A stretch of DNA of 22,180 nt from a virus. The position numbers were made by a program, and so were the translations under genes. This document shows positions 7,245-14,173 of this stretch, in pieces. Each line of letters starts with the position of its first letter. Position 1 is the stretch's first letter. The stretch covers positions 1-22,180 of IMG/VR virus record IMGVR_UViG_3300032240_000612; one strand, given 5' to 3'. The notes beneath the pieces were generated by a model. That model searched no databases. It saw nothing but the letters and a program-made list of their open reading frames with translations, and was not told where the DNA came from.

Positions 7245-7545
7245 AGAAGATTTAGATTATCAGTTTATACCATCTGATGATGAGCAGATTACAGGCATCG
7301 GCATACTGAAAGGTAAGTATGCTGGTGTTCTGTATCACTATGGTAAAGCAAAAGTAATTGAAGAGGGTGAGTTTGCTCGATTGTATTTTGATTATACTAT
7401 TGAGCATTCACCAAACTTCACCATTCATGACTTGACAAAAGATGAAGAATTTCATACAATGATTGGTGACATACTAACAGATATTTTAATGAAACAATCC
7501 AATGAAACGATTAGAAACCACGATTCTGAAGAATTTGATATTTAA
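7237..7545 (+). CDS. Conserved small protein between uvsX and gp41
   Basis: A 102-residue protein from ATG 7237, which overlaps the uvsX stop by 8 bases; an in-frame ATG at 7171 would need 74 bases of overlap and is less likely. The sequence MYKEDLDYQFIPSDDEQITG, then YAGVLYHYGKAKVIEEGEFARLYFDY, then a helical FHTMIGDILTDIL end, resembles a protein of unknown function at the same place in marine T4-like phages (recalled, not searched). It is acidic, soluble and mixed alpha/beta. Its end overlaps gp41 by 44 bases and contains the candidate promoter at 7432. A role with UvsX or gp41 is suggested by position only. Confidence 0.82.
   Translation: MYKEDLDYQFIPSDDEQITGIGILKGKYAGVLYHYGKAKVIEEGEFARLYFDYTIEHSPNFTIHDLTKDEEFHTMIGDILTDILMKQSNETIRNHDSEEFDI
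7432..7460 (+). promoter_or_regulatory. Candidate sigma70 promoter before gp41
   Basis: TTGACA (7432-7437), a 17-base spacer and TACAAT (7455-7460), matching 6/6 and 5/6 at ideal spacing. It lies in the linker gene, with a predicted start near 7467, 35 bases before the gp41 ATG. A chance match is possible because it overlaps codons for Asp-Leu-Thr-Lys. Confidence 0.45.
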
Positions 7546-8905
7546 TGATGATTATGCACGTAAAATTTTACCATTCATAAAGTCGGAATACTTTACCGAC
7601 AACACAGAGAAAATACTCTTTCAAGAAGTTGAAGAGTATATCAATCACTACAAACATCTTCCTACCTACGAATCACTTGTAATTAATTTCACCGAATCTA
7701 AAAAACTGACTGAACAACAAGTTCAAGATTCAGTCGAAATGCTTCGTGCAATTAATGCGGAGAAAGATGAAGCATCAAATATCTCATGGTTAATTGACAA
7801 TACTGAAAAGTTCTGTCAAGACAAAGCAATCTATAACGCCATCATGAAGTCTGTAAAGATTCTTGATGATAGAGATAATCGAGATAGTAAAGGTGCTATT
7901 CCACAACTATTGAGTGATGCACTTGGTGTATCATTTGATTCATCTGTTGGTCATGATTATGTTGAAGATGCAGATAATCGATTCGACTTCTATCATCGTC
8001 ATGAAACAAAGATTCCGTTTGACTTGGATATCTTCAATAAGATTACCAAAGGCGGTCTGCCACAAAAGACATTGAACATTGCACTTGCTGGCACAGGCGT
8101 TGGTAAATCTTTGTTTATGTGTCACGTTGCTGGTTCGTGTTTATCTCAAGGTCAGAATGTATTGTATATCACGATGGAGATGGCCGAAGAACGTATTGCA
8201 GAACGAATCGATGCCAACTTGTTGAACATTGATATATCTGATTTGAATTCTATCAGTAAACAAGATTATGACCGTAAGTTCTCTGCACTGAAAGTAAAAA
8301 CACAAGGTAAGTTGATCATCAAAGAATATCCGACTGCGGCTGCATCAGCACTTCACTTTCGTTCTTTGTTAAATGAATTGCAACTAAAGAAAAGTTTCAA
8401 ACCTGATATTATCTTTATTGATTATCTTAACATTTGTGCAAGTGCCAGAATCAAAGCGGGTTCTAATGTCAATAGTTACTCATATATTAAGGCGATTGCA
8501 GAAGAATTGAGGGGTCTAGCGGTCGAGTTCTCTGTACCCATAGTCTCAGCCACTCAGACAACCCGTAGCGGGTTCACAAGCAGTGATCCGGGCTTAGAAG
8601 ATACATCCGAATCATTCGGTCTACCAGCAACCGCTGATTTTATGTTTGCTTTGATAAGTACCGAGGAATTAGAGCAATTAAATCAGTTAATGGTTAAGCA
8701 ACTAAAAAATCGATACAATGATCCAAATACCTTCAAAAGATTCGTCATAGGTATTGACAGAGGCAAGATGAAACTGTATGATGTAGAACAGTCTGCACAA
8801 GAGGATATTGTTGATGCTGGTCAAGTAGATGACAAACCACTGAATACTTTCGGTGAACGTGAACGTACAAGCAAGTTCAAAAACTTCGGGGGATTCAAAG
8901 TATAA
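7502..8905 (+). CDS. 41: Replicative DNA helicase, DnaB/T4 gp41 family
   Basis: A 467-residue hexameric helicase. The N-terminal helical domain (1-150) is followed by the RecA-like motor. Walker A is A196-GTGVGKS203, the YITMEMAEERIAERI segment (222-236) carries the catalytic Glu, Walker B is D302-IIFIDYLN310, and motif H3 is VSATQTTRSG (348-357). GGLPQKTLNIALAGTG is the standard DnaB/gp41 entry to the P-loop. It unwinds DNA ahead of gp43 and would bind a gp61-type primase (not in this window). It overlaps the linker gene by 44 bases. Codon use changes over roughly 8505-8640 (55% GC by count at 8521-8580), exactly over motif H3 and the DNA-binding loop. No nested ORF explains this, since the +1 frame has stops there. 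Confidence 0.96.
   Translation: MKRLETTILKNLIFNDDYARKILPFIKSEYFTDNTEKILFQEVEEYINHYKHLPTYESLVINFTESKKLTEQQVQDSVEMLRAINAEKDEASNISWLIDNTEKFCQDKAIYNAIMKSVKILDDRDNRDSKGAIPQLLSDALGVSFDSSVGHDYVEDADNRFDFYHRHETKIPFDLDIFNKITKGGLPQKTLNIALAGTGVGKSLFMCHVAGSCLSQGQNVLYITMEMAEERIAERIDANLLNIDISDLNSISKQDYDRKFSALKVKTQGKLIIKEYPTAAASALHFRSLLNELQLKKSFKPDIIFIDYLNICASARIKAGSNVNSYSYIKAIAEELRGLAVEFSVPIVSATQTTRSGFTSSDPGLEDTSESFGLPATADFMFALISTEELEQLNQLMVKQLKNRYNDPNTFKRFVIGIDRGKMKLYDVEQSAQEDIVDAGQVDDKPLNTFGERERTSKFKNFGGFKV
8754..8782 (+). promoter_or_regulatory. Candidate sigma70 promoter within gp41 end
   Basis: TTGACA (8754-8759), a 17-base spacer and TATGAT (8777-8782): 6/6 and 5/6 matches. It lies in codons for the well-conserved IDRGKMKLYD segment, so the match may be accidental. 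If active it would give an early transcript running through the hairpin at 8909 into the 8940 gene. Confidence 0.3.
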
Positions 8906-8908
8906 ATA
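8901..8908 (+). promoter_or_regulatory. T4-type late promoter TATAAATA
   Basis: A perfect TATAAATA, the T4 late-promoter -10 box read by RNA polymerase with gp55 and the gp45 clamp. It overlaps the gp41 stop, in one of the few real intergenic gaps, just before genes with late-type features. By T4 spacing, transcription would start near 8914. Confidence 0.7.
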
Positions 8909-8938
8909 CTGAGTCAACCCTGTATGGAAAGGACTCGG
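8909..8938 (+). promoter_or_regulatory. RNA hairpin covering the ribosome binding site of the 8940 gene
   Basis: CTGAGTC (8909-8915) pairs with GACTCGG (8932-8938): seven pairs, one of them G-U, with a 16-base loop. The 3' arm covers the end of the Shine-Dalgarno sequence (AAGGA, 8929-8933) and the spacer to ATG 8940. The predicted late transcript start (about 8914) lies at the end of the 5' arm, so late mRNA could not form the stem while read-through mRNA could. This is the layout known from T4 genes e, soc and 49. Confidence 0.5.
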
Positions 8939-8939
8939 A

Positions 8940-10022
8940 ATGTTACAACCAAAAGATTTATTTGCTACTTTACAAAAGATAGACATACCACAATTGGTTC
9001 GACAAAAAAATGATAAATTTTGGGAAATCCCAATTAAAGAATATTCTAAGATTCTGAAAGGGGAAATACAAAAAAGTACGGAAATTCCATCAGAATCAAA
9101 AGGGTATCTTAAAGGTTTGGTTGATTTTATGGAAGGTAACACTACAGCAGATAATTTAAAAAAATTATATGTTAATAGTGGTAAACAAATAAAAACTGAA
9201 GATTTAATCAAAAATTTTGGAGAATTATTAGGGCCGTTTTTTGCACTTAAATTTCTTAGAGGTAGAACAGTACACAATATAGTTTTCCCAGTTCGACAGA
9301 ACTATGAAGTTTTTGATTTCTTCATTAAAAATGAACATTATTACGGTTTTAGTTCTAAGGCAGCATCGGGTGGTACAAACACATTGGCACCTAAACTTGT
9401 GGTCGAAAGATTAGATGCGATGAGTGATGACCGAGAATTTGCGAAATATCAGAAAGAGATTGTAGTTCTAAGAATTTTGACGAATAGTGGAATGTATGAG
9501 GGTATTGTTCTTGCCTTTGGTGAATTGTTAAAAGATTCCTCAACTAAAAATAAAATGGATATTCCTGCAATCAAATTGCAAGAAATATTTAAGGGTGTCA
9601 ATTTTAAAGATGATTCCACGAAATTTGAAACTTTTAAACTTAAAGAAATAACCGAAATAGGTTTAGAAAAACCTACAGCATATGCAAGGTTTTTAAATGA
9701 ATTCATTATTGATTCTACAAAAAAAGTTCCAGCACAAGAAATAAAAGATTATCAAAGTGGTAAAAAAGCATATACGAGTACAAATGTGGTTTACGGTTTA
9801 ACTAAAGTTATTGCAAAAACAGATTTTGACTTTGACTATGTTATAAATCAAGCGTTTCAAGATTTGAATGTCGTTAAAATGAGTATGAGTAAAGATGGAG
9901 TTCCTGCATTTAAAATGGTTTCAACGGTGGAAGCGGAAGACACTGTAAAAGGTGGTAATTATATATTTCGAAATAAAGCATCATTTACGAGAATAAATGA
10001 TAAGTTAGGTTTACAACTATAA
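8940..10022 (+). CDS. Unknown late protein, possible PD-(D/E)XK nuclease-like core
   Basis: A 360-residue protein preceded by AAGGA, the TATAAATA late promoter and the hairpin at 8909. I do not recognise the family. The region 95-160 has the order of a PD-(D/E)XK nuclease: E95 in a helix (GELLGPFFALKFL), then D126 on a strand (EVFDFFIK), then FSSK140 followed by AASGGTNT. The usual second acid would be replaced by Ser139. S-x-K or SSK variants followed by a Gly/Thr loop occur in some restriction-type nucleases, but this is a weak inference. There is no signal peptide, membrane segment or capsid-targeting N-terminus. Base composition is more AT-rich than gp41 or the following gene. The stop overlaps the next start as TAATG, tying it to the ligase-like protein. 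Confidence 0.8.
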   Translation: MLQPKDLFATLQKIDIPQLVRQKNDKFWEIPIKEYSKILKGEIQKSTEIPSESKGYLKGLVDFMEGNTTADNLKKLYVNSGKQIKTEDLIKNFGELLGPFFALKFLRGRTVHNIVFPVRQNYEVFDFFIKNEHYYGFSSKAASGGTNTLAPKLVVERLDAMSDDREFAKYQKEIVVLRILTNSGMYEGIVLAFGELLKDSSTKNKMDIPAIKLQEIFKGVNFKDDSTKFETFKLKEITEIGLEKPTAYARFLNEFIIDSTKKVPAQEIKDYQSGKKAYTSTNVVYGLTKVIAKTDFDFDYVINQAFQDLNVVKMSMSKDGVPAFKMVSTVEAEDTVKGGNYIFRNKASFTRINDKLGLQL

Positions 10023-11248
10023 TGAAATTTTTAGAATACATAACAGAAGCAAAAGAGGGCAAGAATGTTCACCTAGAACATCTTGAAGATAATGTATTGA
10101 ACAATGGCGTATCTGGTGCAAGGGAAGCAATCAACTTCCTGCGTTCACTCCGTAATATGTTAGCAGGTCATTCTGATGTTAAAGTAAATGTTACGACTAA
10201 ATGGGATGGCTCTCCTGCCATATTTGCAGGTATCAATCCAGAGAACGGTAAGTTCTTTGTTGGTACTAAATCTGTGTTCAATAAAAATGCCAAACTAAAC
10301 TATACTGATGCAGACATTGATGAGAATCATCCATCAGAAGGTCTGAATGATAAACTAAAGATTGCACTTGCATACTTACCTAAGTTAGGCATCAAAGGTA
10401 TTCTGCAAGGTGACATGATGTTTACCAAAGATGATCTGAAACACGAAACAATTGATGGTGAAGAATATATTATCTTTCAACCAAATACAATTGTATATGC
10501 AGTACCAGTAAATACTAAACTTGCAAAGATGATGATGGCTGCACAGATTGGTGTAGTATTTCATACAGCATACACTGGTAAAGATATCGAGAACATGAAG
10601 GCATCATTCAATATCGATATTGGTCACCTAACGACAACAAAAGATGTTTGGTTCCGTGATGCATCATTCACCGATGCATCTGGTTCTGCCACATTCACAG
10701 AAAAAGAAACTGCTGATCTCACATCCATTCTTTCACAAGCAGGAAGATTGTTTAATACAATATCAGCATTAACACTGAATAAGATATCATCATCGGAAAC
10801 TTATCTGATGCAAATCAAAACGTATAATAATACCAAAGTGCGTGAAGGACAAGAGATTCGTGACACCCGAGCACATGTAACTGGTTTGATGAAGTGGGTA
10901 GAAGATAGACTCAACAAAGAAATATTGGCAGCAAAGAAAGCAGATACTAAAGAGAAACGCATCAAAGAGAAAACAGAGGTCATGCGATTCTATCGAACCA
11001 ATGCCGCTCAATTAAAAAATATATTCGACCTGATGAACATGATTATTGAAGCAAAATTAATGATTATTCGTAAATTAGAAACTATCAAATCGATTGGTAC
11101 GTTTGTTCGCACAGAAGATGGTTTCAAAAGTACAGCACCAGAAGGATTTGTTGCTGTAGATAAACTAAAAGGTAATGCATTGAAACTTGTAGATAGACTA
11201 GAGTTCAGTCATCAAAACTTCACCGCATCTAAAAATTGGAGCAAATAA
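10022..11248 (+). CDS. Nucleotidyltransferase/ligase-like protein with capsid-targeting-like N-terminus
   Basis: A 408-residue protein. TTK60-W-D62-G63-SP looks like motif I (K-x-D-G) of covalent nucleotidyltransferases (DNA/RNA ligases, capping enzymes), with K60 as the candidate adenylated lysine. FFVGTKS (78-84) follows as in the hairpin after motif I. LQGDMMF (128-134) resembles motif III, APEGFV (372-377) motif IV and NALKLVDR (385-392) motif V. A long helical, charged insert (about 290-350) sits before motif IV. Similar WDGSP proteins occur in marine T4-like phages as unknowns, from memory. The N-terminus MKFLEYITEA resembles the T4 internal-protein capsid-targeting sequence with an I-T-E/A cleavage site. 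It is coupled by TAATG to the genes on both sides. The ligase call is inference from motifs; a polynucleotide substrate is likely but unproven. Confidence 0.85.
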   Translation: MKFLEYITEAKEGKNVHLEHLEDNVLNNGVSGAREAINFLRSLRNMLAGHSDVKVNVTTKWDGSPAIFAGINPENGKFFVGTKSVFNKNAKLNYTDADIDENHPSEGLNDKLKIALAYLPKLGIKGILQGDMMFTKDDLKHETIDGEEYIIFQPNTIVYAVPVNTKLAKMMMAAQIGVVFHTAYTGKDIENMKASFNIDIGHLTTTKDVWFRDASFTDASGSATFTEKETADLTSILSQAGRLFNTISALTLNKISSSETYLMQIKTYNNTKVREGQEIRDTRAHVTGLMKWVEDRLNKEILAAKKADTKEKRIKEKTEVMRFYRTNAAQLKNIFDLMNMIIEAKLMIIRKLETIKSIGTFVRTEDGFKSTAPEGFVAVDKLKGNALKLVDRLEFSHQNFTASKNWSK

Positions 11249-11520
11249 TGGAATATGATATCAATAAGATTATGGCGGAATATGGTGATGATGATTTTGG
11301 ATTCACCGCAGTTGATGAAGCAGAGTATGAAGCAGTCATTGCAGAGAAAGATGAAACGGTAGAAGAGTATAAAGCAAGATTGGCACAAGTAGAAAAGATT
11401 ATCATGCCTTTTCTGACTAATCTGTTAAAGTCACAAGCACAACCATATATACATTGGCCTAATCGTGGTCCAATTATTGAAAAACAAATTCAGAAAATAT
11501 TAGGATTGACCAGAGGATAA
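11248..11520 (+). CDS. Small acidic conserved-type protein
   Basis: A 90-residue protein from ATG 11248, sharing bases with the previous stop (TAATG), with GGAG 6 bases upstream. The N-terminal half is very acidic (YGDDDFGFTAVDEAEYEAV). A helix follows (ETVEEYKARLAQVEKIIMPFL), then a QPYIHWPNRGPIIEKQI end that resembles a small unnamed protein in marine T4-like phages (recalled only). The KARLAQVEK helix suggests a coiled coil or oligomer. It is part of the late-type operon, between the ligase-like gene and another MKTF-starting gene. No function assigned. Confidence 0.8.
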   Translation: MEYDINKIMAEYGDDDFGFTAVDEAEYEAVIAEKDETVEEYKARLAQVEKIIMPFLTNLLKSQAQPYIHWPNRGPIIEKQIQKILGLTRG

Positions 11521-11924
11521 TGAAAACATTTAAAGAACATTTACTTGAAACTAATATATATGATAAGGATGTGATAACTCTAGGTAAACTAGAAAAGACT
11601 GGAAAAATTGTTCGATTACTGAAAAAAGCACATACAGTTGCATTCAGTAAAGACAAAGATTGGTTAATGATTGATACTGATTTTGCTAGAGGCAAAAAGA
11701 GTAATAGTCAAAAATGGATACCCGCATCAACAAAGTTTAGTTGGGTAAAAGAATTTAACAATAAAGAAGATATGGCGTATTTGACAAATAAACCAATCCG
11801 TGAAAAACAAGAATTTGTTTCAAAAGCGGGTGCTGGTGAATGGGGTAGATCAGAACTTACAAACAAATATCTAAAGGATACTCCTGGTCAAAGTAAGAAA
11901 CTATATAAGAAACAGTTTAATTAA
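11520..11924 (+). CDS. Unknown small basic protein with capsid-targeting-like N-terminus
   Basis: A 134-residue protein coupled to the previous gene by TAATG. The N-terminus MKTFKEHLLET matches the pattern MK-x-F/Y-x2-F/H-[LI]-x-E seen in four late genes here and in T4 internal proteins, although the residue after E is Thr rather than Ala/Gly/Ser. The rest is basic and soluble (KLEKTGKIVRLLKKAHTVAFSKDKDWLMIDTDF..., then GEWGRSELTNKYLKDTPGQ), with no recognised motif. The DWLMIDTDF segment looks like a beta-hairpin core. The size and charge suit a DNA-associated internal head protein. It ends just before the glycan cassette. Confidence 0.8.
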   Translation: MKTFKEHLLETNIYDKDVITLGKLEKTGKIVRLLKKAHTVAFSKDKDWLMIDTDFARGKKSNSQKWIPASTKFSWVKEFNNKEDMAYLTNKPIREKQEFVSKAGAGEWGRSELTNKYLKDTPGQSKKLYKKQFN

Positions 11925-11942
11925 TTTTCACGTGAGGATATT

Positions 11943-12785
11943 ATGAAAGATTTGATCGTTGGCTGTGCCACGAATTATGATTGGTCAAAATTAAAGTATT
12001 GGGTTAATTCCATCAACGCATCAGGATTTGAAGGTGATAAAATTCTGATTCTCATGAATTGTGATAAAGAAACCGTAGATAAAATTTCCGATTCGGGTTT
12101 CGGTATCATTGCATTCAATAAAGACGAAAACGATAATCTAACATATAACTCCAACATGATGGTTCATGTTGAGAGATTCTTTCATATCTATCAACTTCTA
12201 AAAGATAATCTGTATCGGTATGTGATTACTACCGATGTCAAAGATGTTATCTTTCAAAAGAATCCATCTGAATGGTTAGAAAAGAATTTACCGAATACTG
12301 AAGATTTGGTGTTCTCATCTGAGAGTATGAAGTATAAAGATGAGCCATGGGGTGATCAAAACCTACGAGAAACATTCGGCACGCAAATCTATGAAGATTT
12401 CAAAAATAATACCATTTTTAATGTAGGTGTTCTTGCTGGTCGTGGATATGCGATGAAAGATTTGATGATGAATATCTTTGCATCGTGTCTTGGTCGTCCA
12501 ATCAAAATCTGTGACCAATCAACATTCAATTTCTTGATCTCACAACATCCATATTTAAAAACTTCCATGTATACAAAATCGGAAGATGGATGGGCGTGTC
12601 AGTTAGGCACAACTGCCGATCCAAGTAAGATAGATCAGTTCCGTCCATTTCTACTTGAACCATCACCAAAATTAGATGATGATAAGGTTGTAACTTCGAC
12701 TGGAATAGAGTATACTATAGTACATCAATATGACCGTGTCCCTGAGTGGAAGAAAGTGATTGAGGCAAAATATGACGACAAATAA
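11943..12785 (+). CDS. Glycosyltransferase-like protein (GT-A type)
   Basis: A 280-residue protein with GAGG 5-8 bases before the start. The N-terminus KDLIVGCATNYDWSKLKYWVNSI and the YVITTDVKDVIFQKNP segment (93-108), with D98-V-K-D101 as DxD-like metal-binding acids, resemble GT-A glycosyltransferases that use nucleotide sugars. FNVGVLAGRGYAM (159-171) and CDQSTFN (about 190) are the expected acceptor-side loops, and VHQYDRVPEW closes the domain. It is the first gene of a seven-gene cassette and overlaps the methyltransferase by 14 bases. The sugar and acceptor are unknown. A role in decorating the virion or altering the host surface is inference from the neighbours. Confidence 0.78.
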   Translation: MKDLIVGCATNYDWSKLKYWVNSINASGFEGDKILILMNCDKETVDKISDSGFGIIAFNKDENDNLTYNSNMMVHVERFFHIYQLLKDNLYRYVITTDVKDVIFQKNPSEWLEKNLPNTEDLVFSSESMKYKDEPWGDQNLRETFGTQIYEDFKNNTIFNVGVLAGRGYAMKDLMMNIFASCLGRPIKICDQSTFNFLISQHPYLKTSMYTKSEDGWACQLGTTADPSKIDQFRPFLLEPSPKLDDDKVVTSTGIEYTIVHQYDRVPEWKKVIEAKYDDK

Positions 12786-13452
12786 TCTAAAAGAAATTTT
12801 CTGGAACTTAGAAAAAGGTTCGACTAAGTGGTCTGGATACTTTGATGTGTATGAACGACATCTAAGCAAGTTCATTGATAAAGCACCACGAATTCTTGAG
12901 ATTGGTGTTCTTGGTGGTGGTTCAATCGAGATGTGGTTGAAATACTTTGGTGAAGGCACACAGGTGATTGGCATTGATATTAATTCTGAATGCTTAGATT
13001 ACAAATATGAAGGCAATGCTAAAGTTGTCATGGGTGATCAAAGTTCTCCTGAGTTTTGGGATAAGTTCCTATCAGATCAAAATGGATTTGATATTGTGAT
13101 TGATGATGGTTCACATATCATGCTTCATCAGATTACTACATTGAATAAATTATTTCCAAAATTAAATGTTGGTGGTGTTTACATTTGTGAAGATACTCAT
13201 ACAAGTTATTGGCCACAACCTTGGGGTGGTTCGTTCCGTGGTGCTGGTACATTCTTAGAGCACTCTAAACGGACCACAGATATTCTGAATCAGCAACACT
13301 TTCAAGGTGCGCCAATTATGCCAGAGGTTCTATCAAACTATCATTGTTTATACTCTGTGGCATTTTATAACAGCATGGTTGTATTTGAAAGAGAAGCATT
13401 GAAGCCTTTTGGTATTACAGATAACCGTGATGGCACTGGAAGAGATTTATGA
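12772..13452 (+). CDS. SAM-dependent methyltransferase, class I
   Basis: A 226-residue protein from ATG 12772, with GAGG at 12763-12766; the TTG at 12760 is a weaker start. SAM-binding motifs: RILEIGVLGGGS (40-51), the acidic loop VIGIDIN (65-71), and FDIVIDDGSH (106-115), then a metal- or acceptor-side VYICEDTHTSYW (136-147). The IDDGSH plus ED pattern is typical of small O-methyltransferases acting on sugars or polyketides (macrocin/cephalosporin-hydroxylase-like branch). It probably methylates a sugar made or attached by neighbouring enzymes. It overlaps both neighbours, so it is translated with them. A protein substrate cannot be excluded. Confidence 0.85.
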   Translation: MTTNNLKEIFWNLEKGSTKWSGYFDVYERHLSKFIDKAPRILEIGVLGGGSIEMWLKYFGEGTQVIGIDINSECLDYKYEGNAKVVMGDQSSPEFWDKFLSDQNGFDIVIDDGSHIMLHQITTLNKLFPKLNVGGVYICEDTHTSYWPQPWGGSFRGAGTFLEHSKRTTDILNQQHFQGAPIMPEVLSNYHCLYSVAFYNSMVVFEREALKPFGITDNRDGTGRDL

Positions 13453-14162
13453 AGATAGCATTATGTATTTCTGGACAACCAAGAATGTGGGAAGAGGGAT
13501 ACAAGTATCATTATAAAAATATTATTGAAGGTAATGATGTAACTGTATTCTTACATTCATGGGAAATGCCGTCTGAACAAATGCAACAGATATCCTCAAA
13601 GTACGATGCTAAAAGTTTTATAACTTCTCCACAACCTACTGTTGACTTATCAAAATATACTAACACGCCACCACCATCTCCTAATTGGAAAGTTAAAGAT
13701 GGTAGATTTGCTACATTCTGTCAGTTGTTAGCAATTAAAGAGTGTATGAGAACTAAACGTGAGCATGAAGAGCAGTCCGGAATAAAATTTGATTGGGTCG
13801 TTAGGTCACGATTCGATTTTGCTATCAATGTACGAATACCTTTTGAAAATTTAGATAACAGCAAATTATACATTCCAGACTGCCGAATGACACCAACAAG
13901 AGATTTTGGTAATGATCAGTTTGCATTCTCATCATCAGAAAACATGGACAAGTATGCTGATGCTTATAATCATATTGACAATTTCTATTCGTCTGGTGTA
14001 CAATTCATGATGGAAGATTTTTTAAGTGCTAATTGGAAATTGCATGGTCTTGTTGGTGAAAATCTTATGTACTGTCATATCAATCATCCATTTCCACCTG
14101 GACCATATAATGGAACGCCACACTCTCTGATTAGGGAAGATTTTGAACATTGGCAAAAATAA
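13449..14162 (+). CDS. Glycosyltransferase-like protein of unknown specificity
   Basis: A 237-residue protein starting with an ATGA overlap. MKIALCISGQPRMWEEGYKYHYKNI is a Rossmann-like beta-alpha start with the GQPR signature seen in unnamed GT-A-like proteins of phage and capsule loci. FDWVVRSRFDFAIN has R119-x-R121-x-D123, a DxD-like nucleotide-sugar site in that group. YIPDCRM and GNDQFAFSSSENM resemble the following substrate loops. No membrane segment. It sits between the methyltransferase and a kinase, so a sugar-transfer role is likely by context; biochemical specificity is unknown. It contains the candidate promoter at 13975. Confidence 0.7.
   Translation: MKIALCISGQPRMWEEGYKYHYKNIIEGNDVTVFLHSWEMPSEQMQQISSKYDAKSFITSPQPTVDLSKYTNTPPPSPNWKVKDGRFATFCQLLAIKECMRTKREHEEQSGIKFDWVVRSRFDFAINVRIPFENLDNSKLYIPDCRMTPTRDFGNDQFAFSSSENMDKYADAYNHIDNFYSSGVQFMMEDFLSANWKLHGLVGENLMYCHINHPFPPGPYNGTPHSLIREDFEHWQK
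13975..14004 (+). promoter_or_regulatory. Candidate internal sigma70 promoter in the glycan cassette
   Basis: TTGACA (13975-13980), an 18-base spacer and TACAAT (13999-14004): 6/6 and 5/6 matches. It lies about 170 bases before the kinase gene, inside the preceding coding region. It could drive the kinase, NTP-transferase and epimerase group; a chance match is possible. Confidence 0.3.
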
Positions 14163-14173
14163 TAAGGAAACTT

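Noticed and set aside
8702-9277. 191-codon antisense ORF
   Set aside because: It lies opposite the gp41 end and the 8940 gene, both well supported. It has no recognisable domains or plausible start site; it is a shadow of AT-rich coding sequence.
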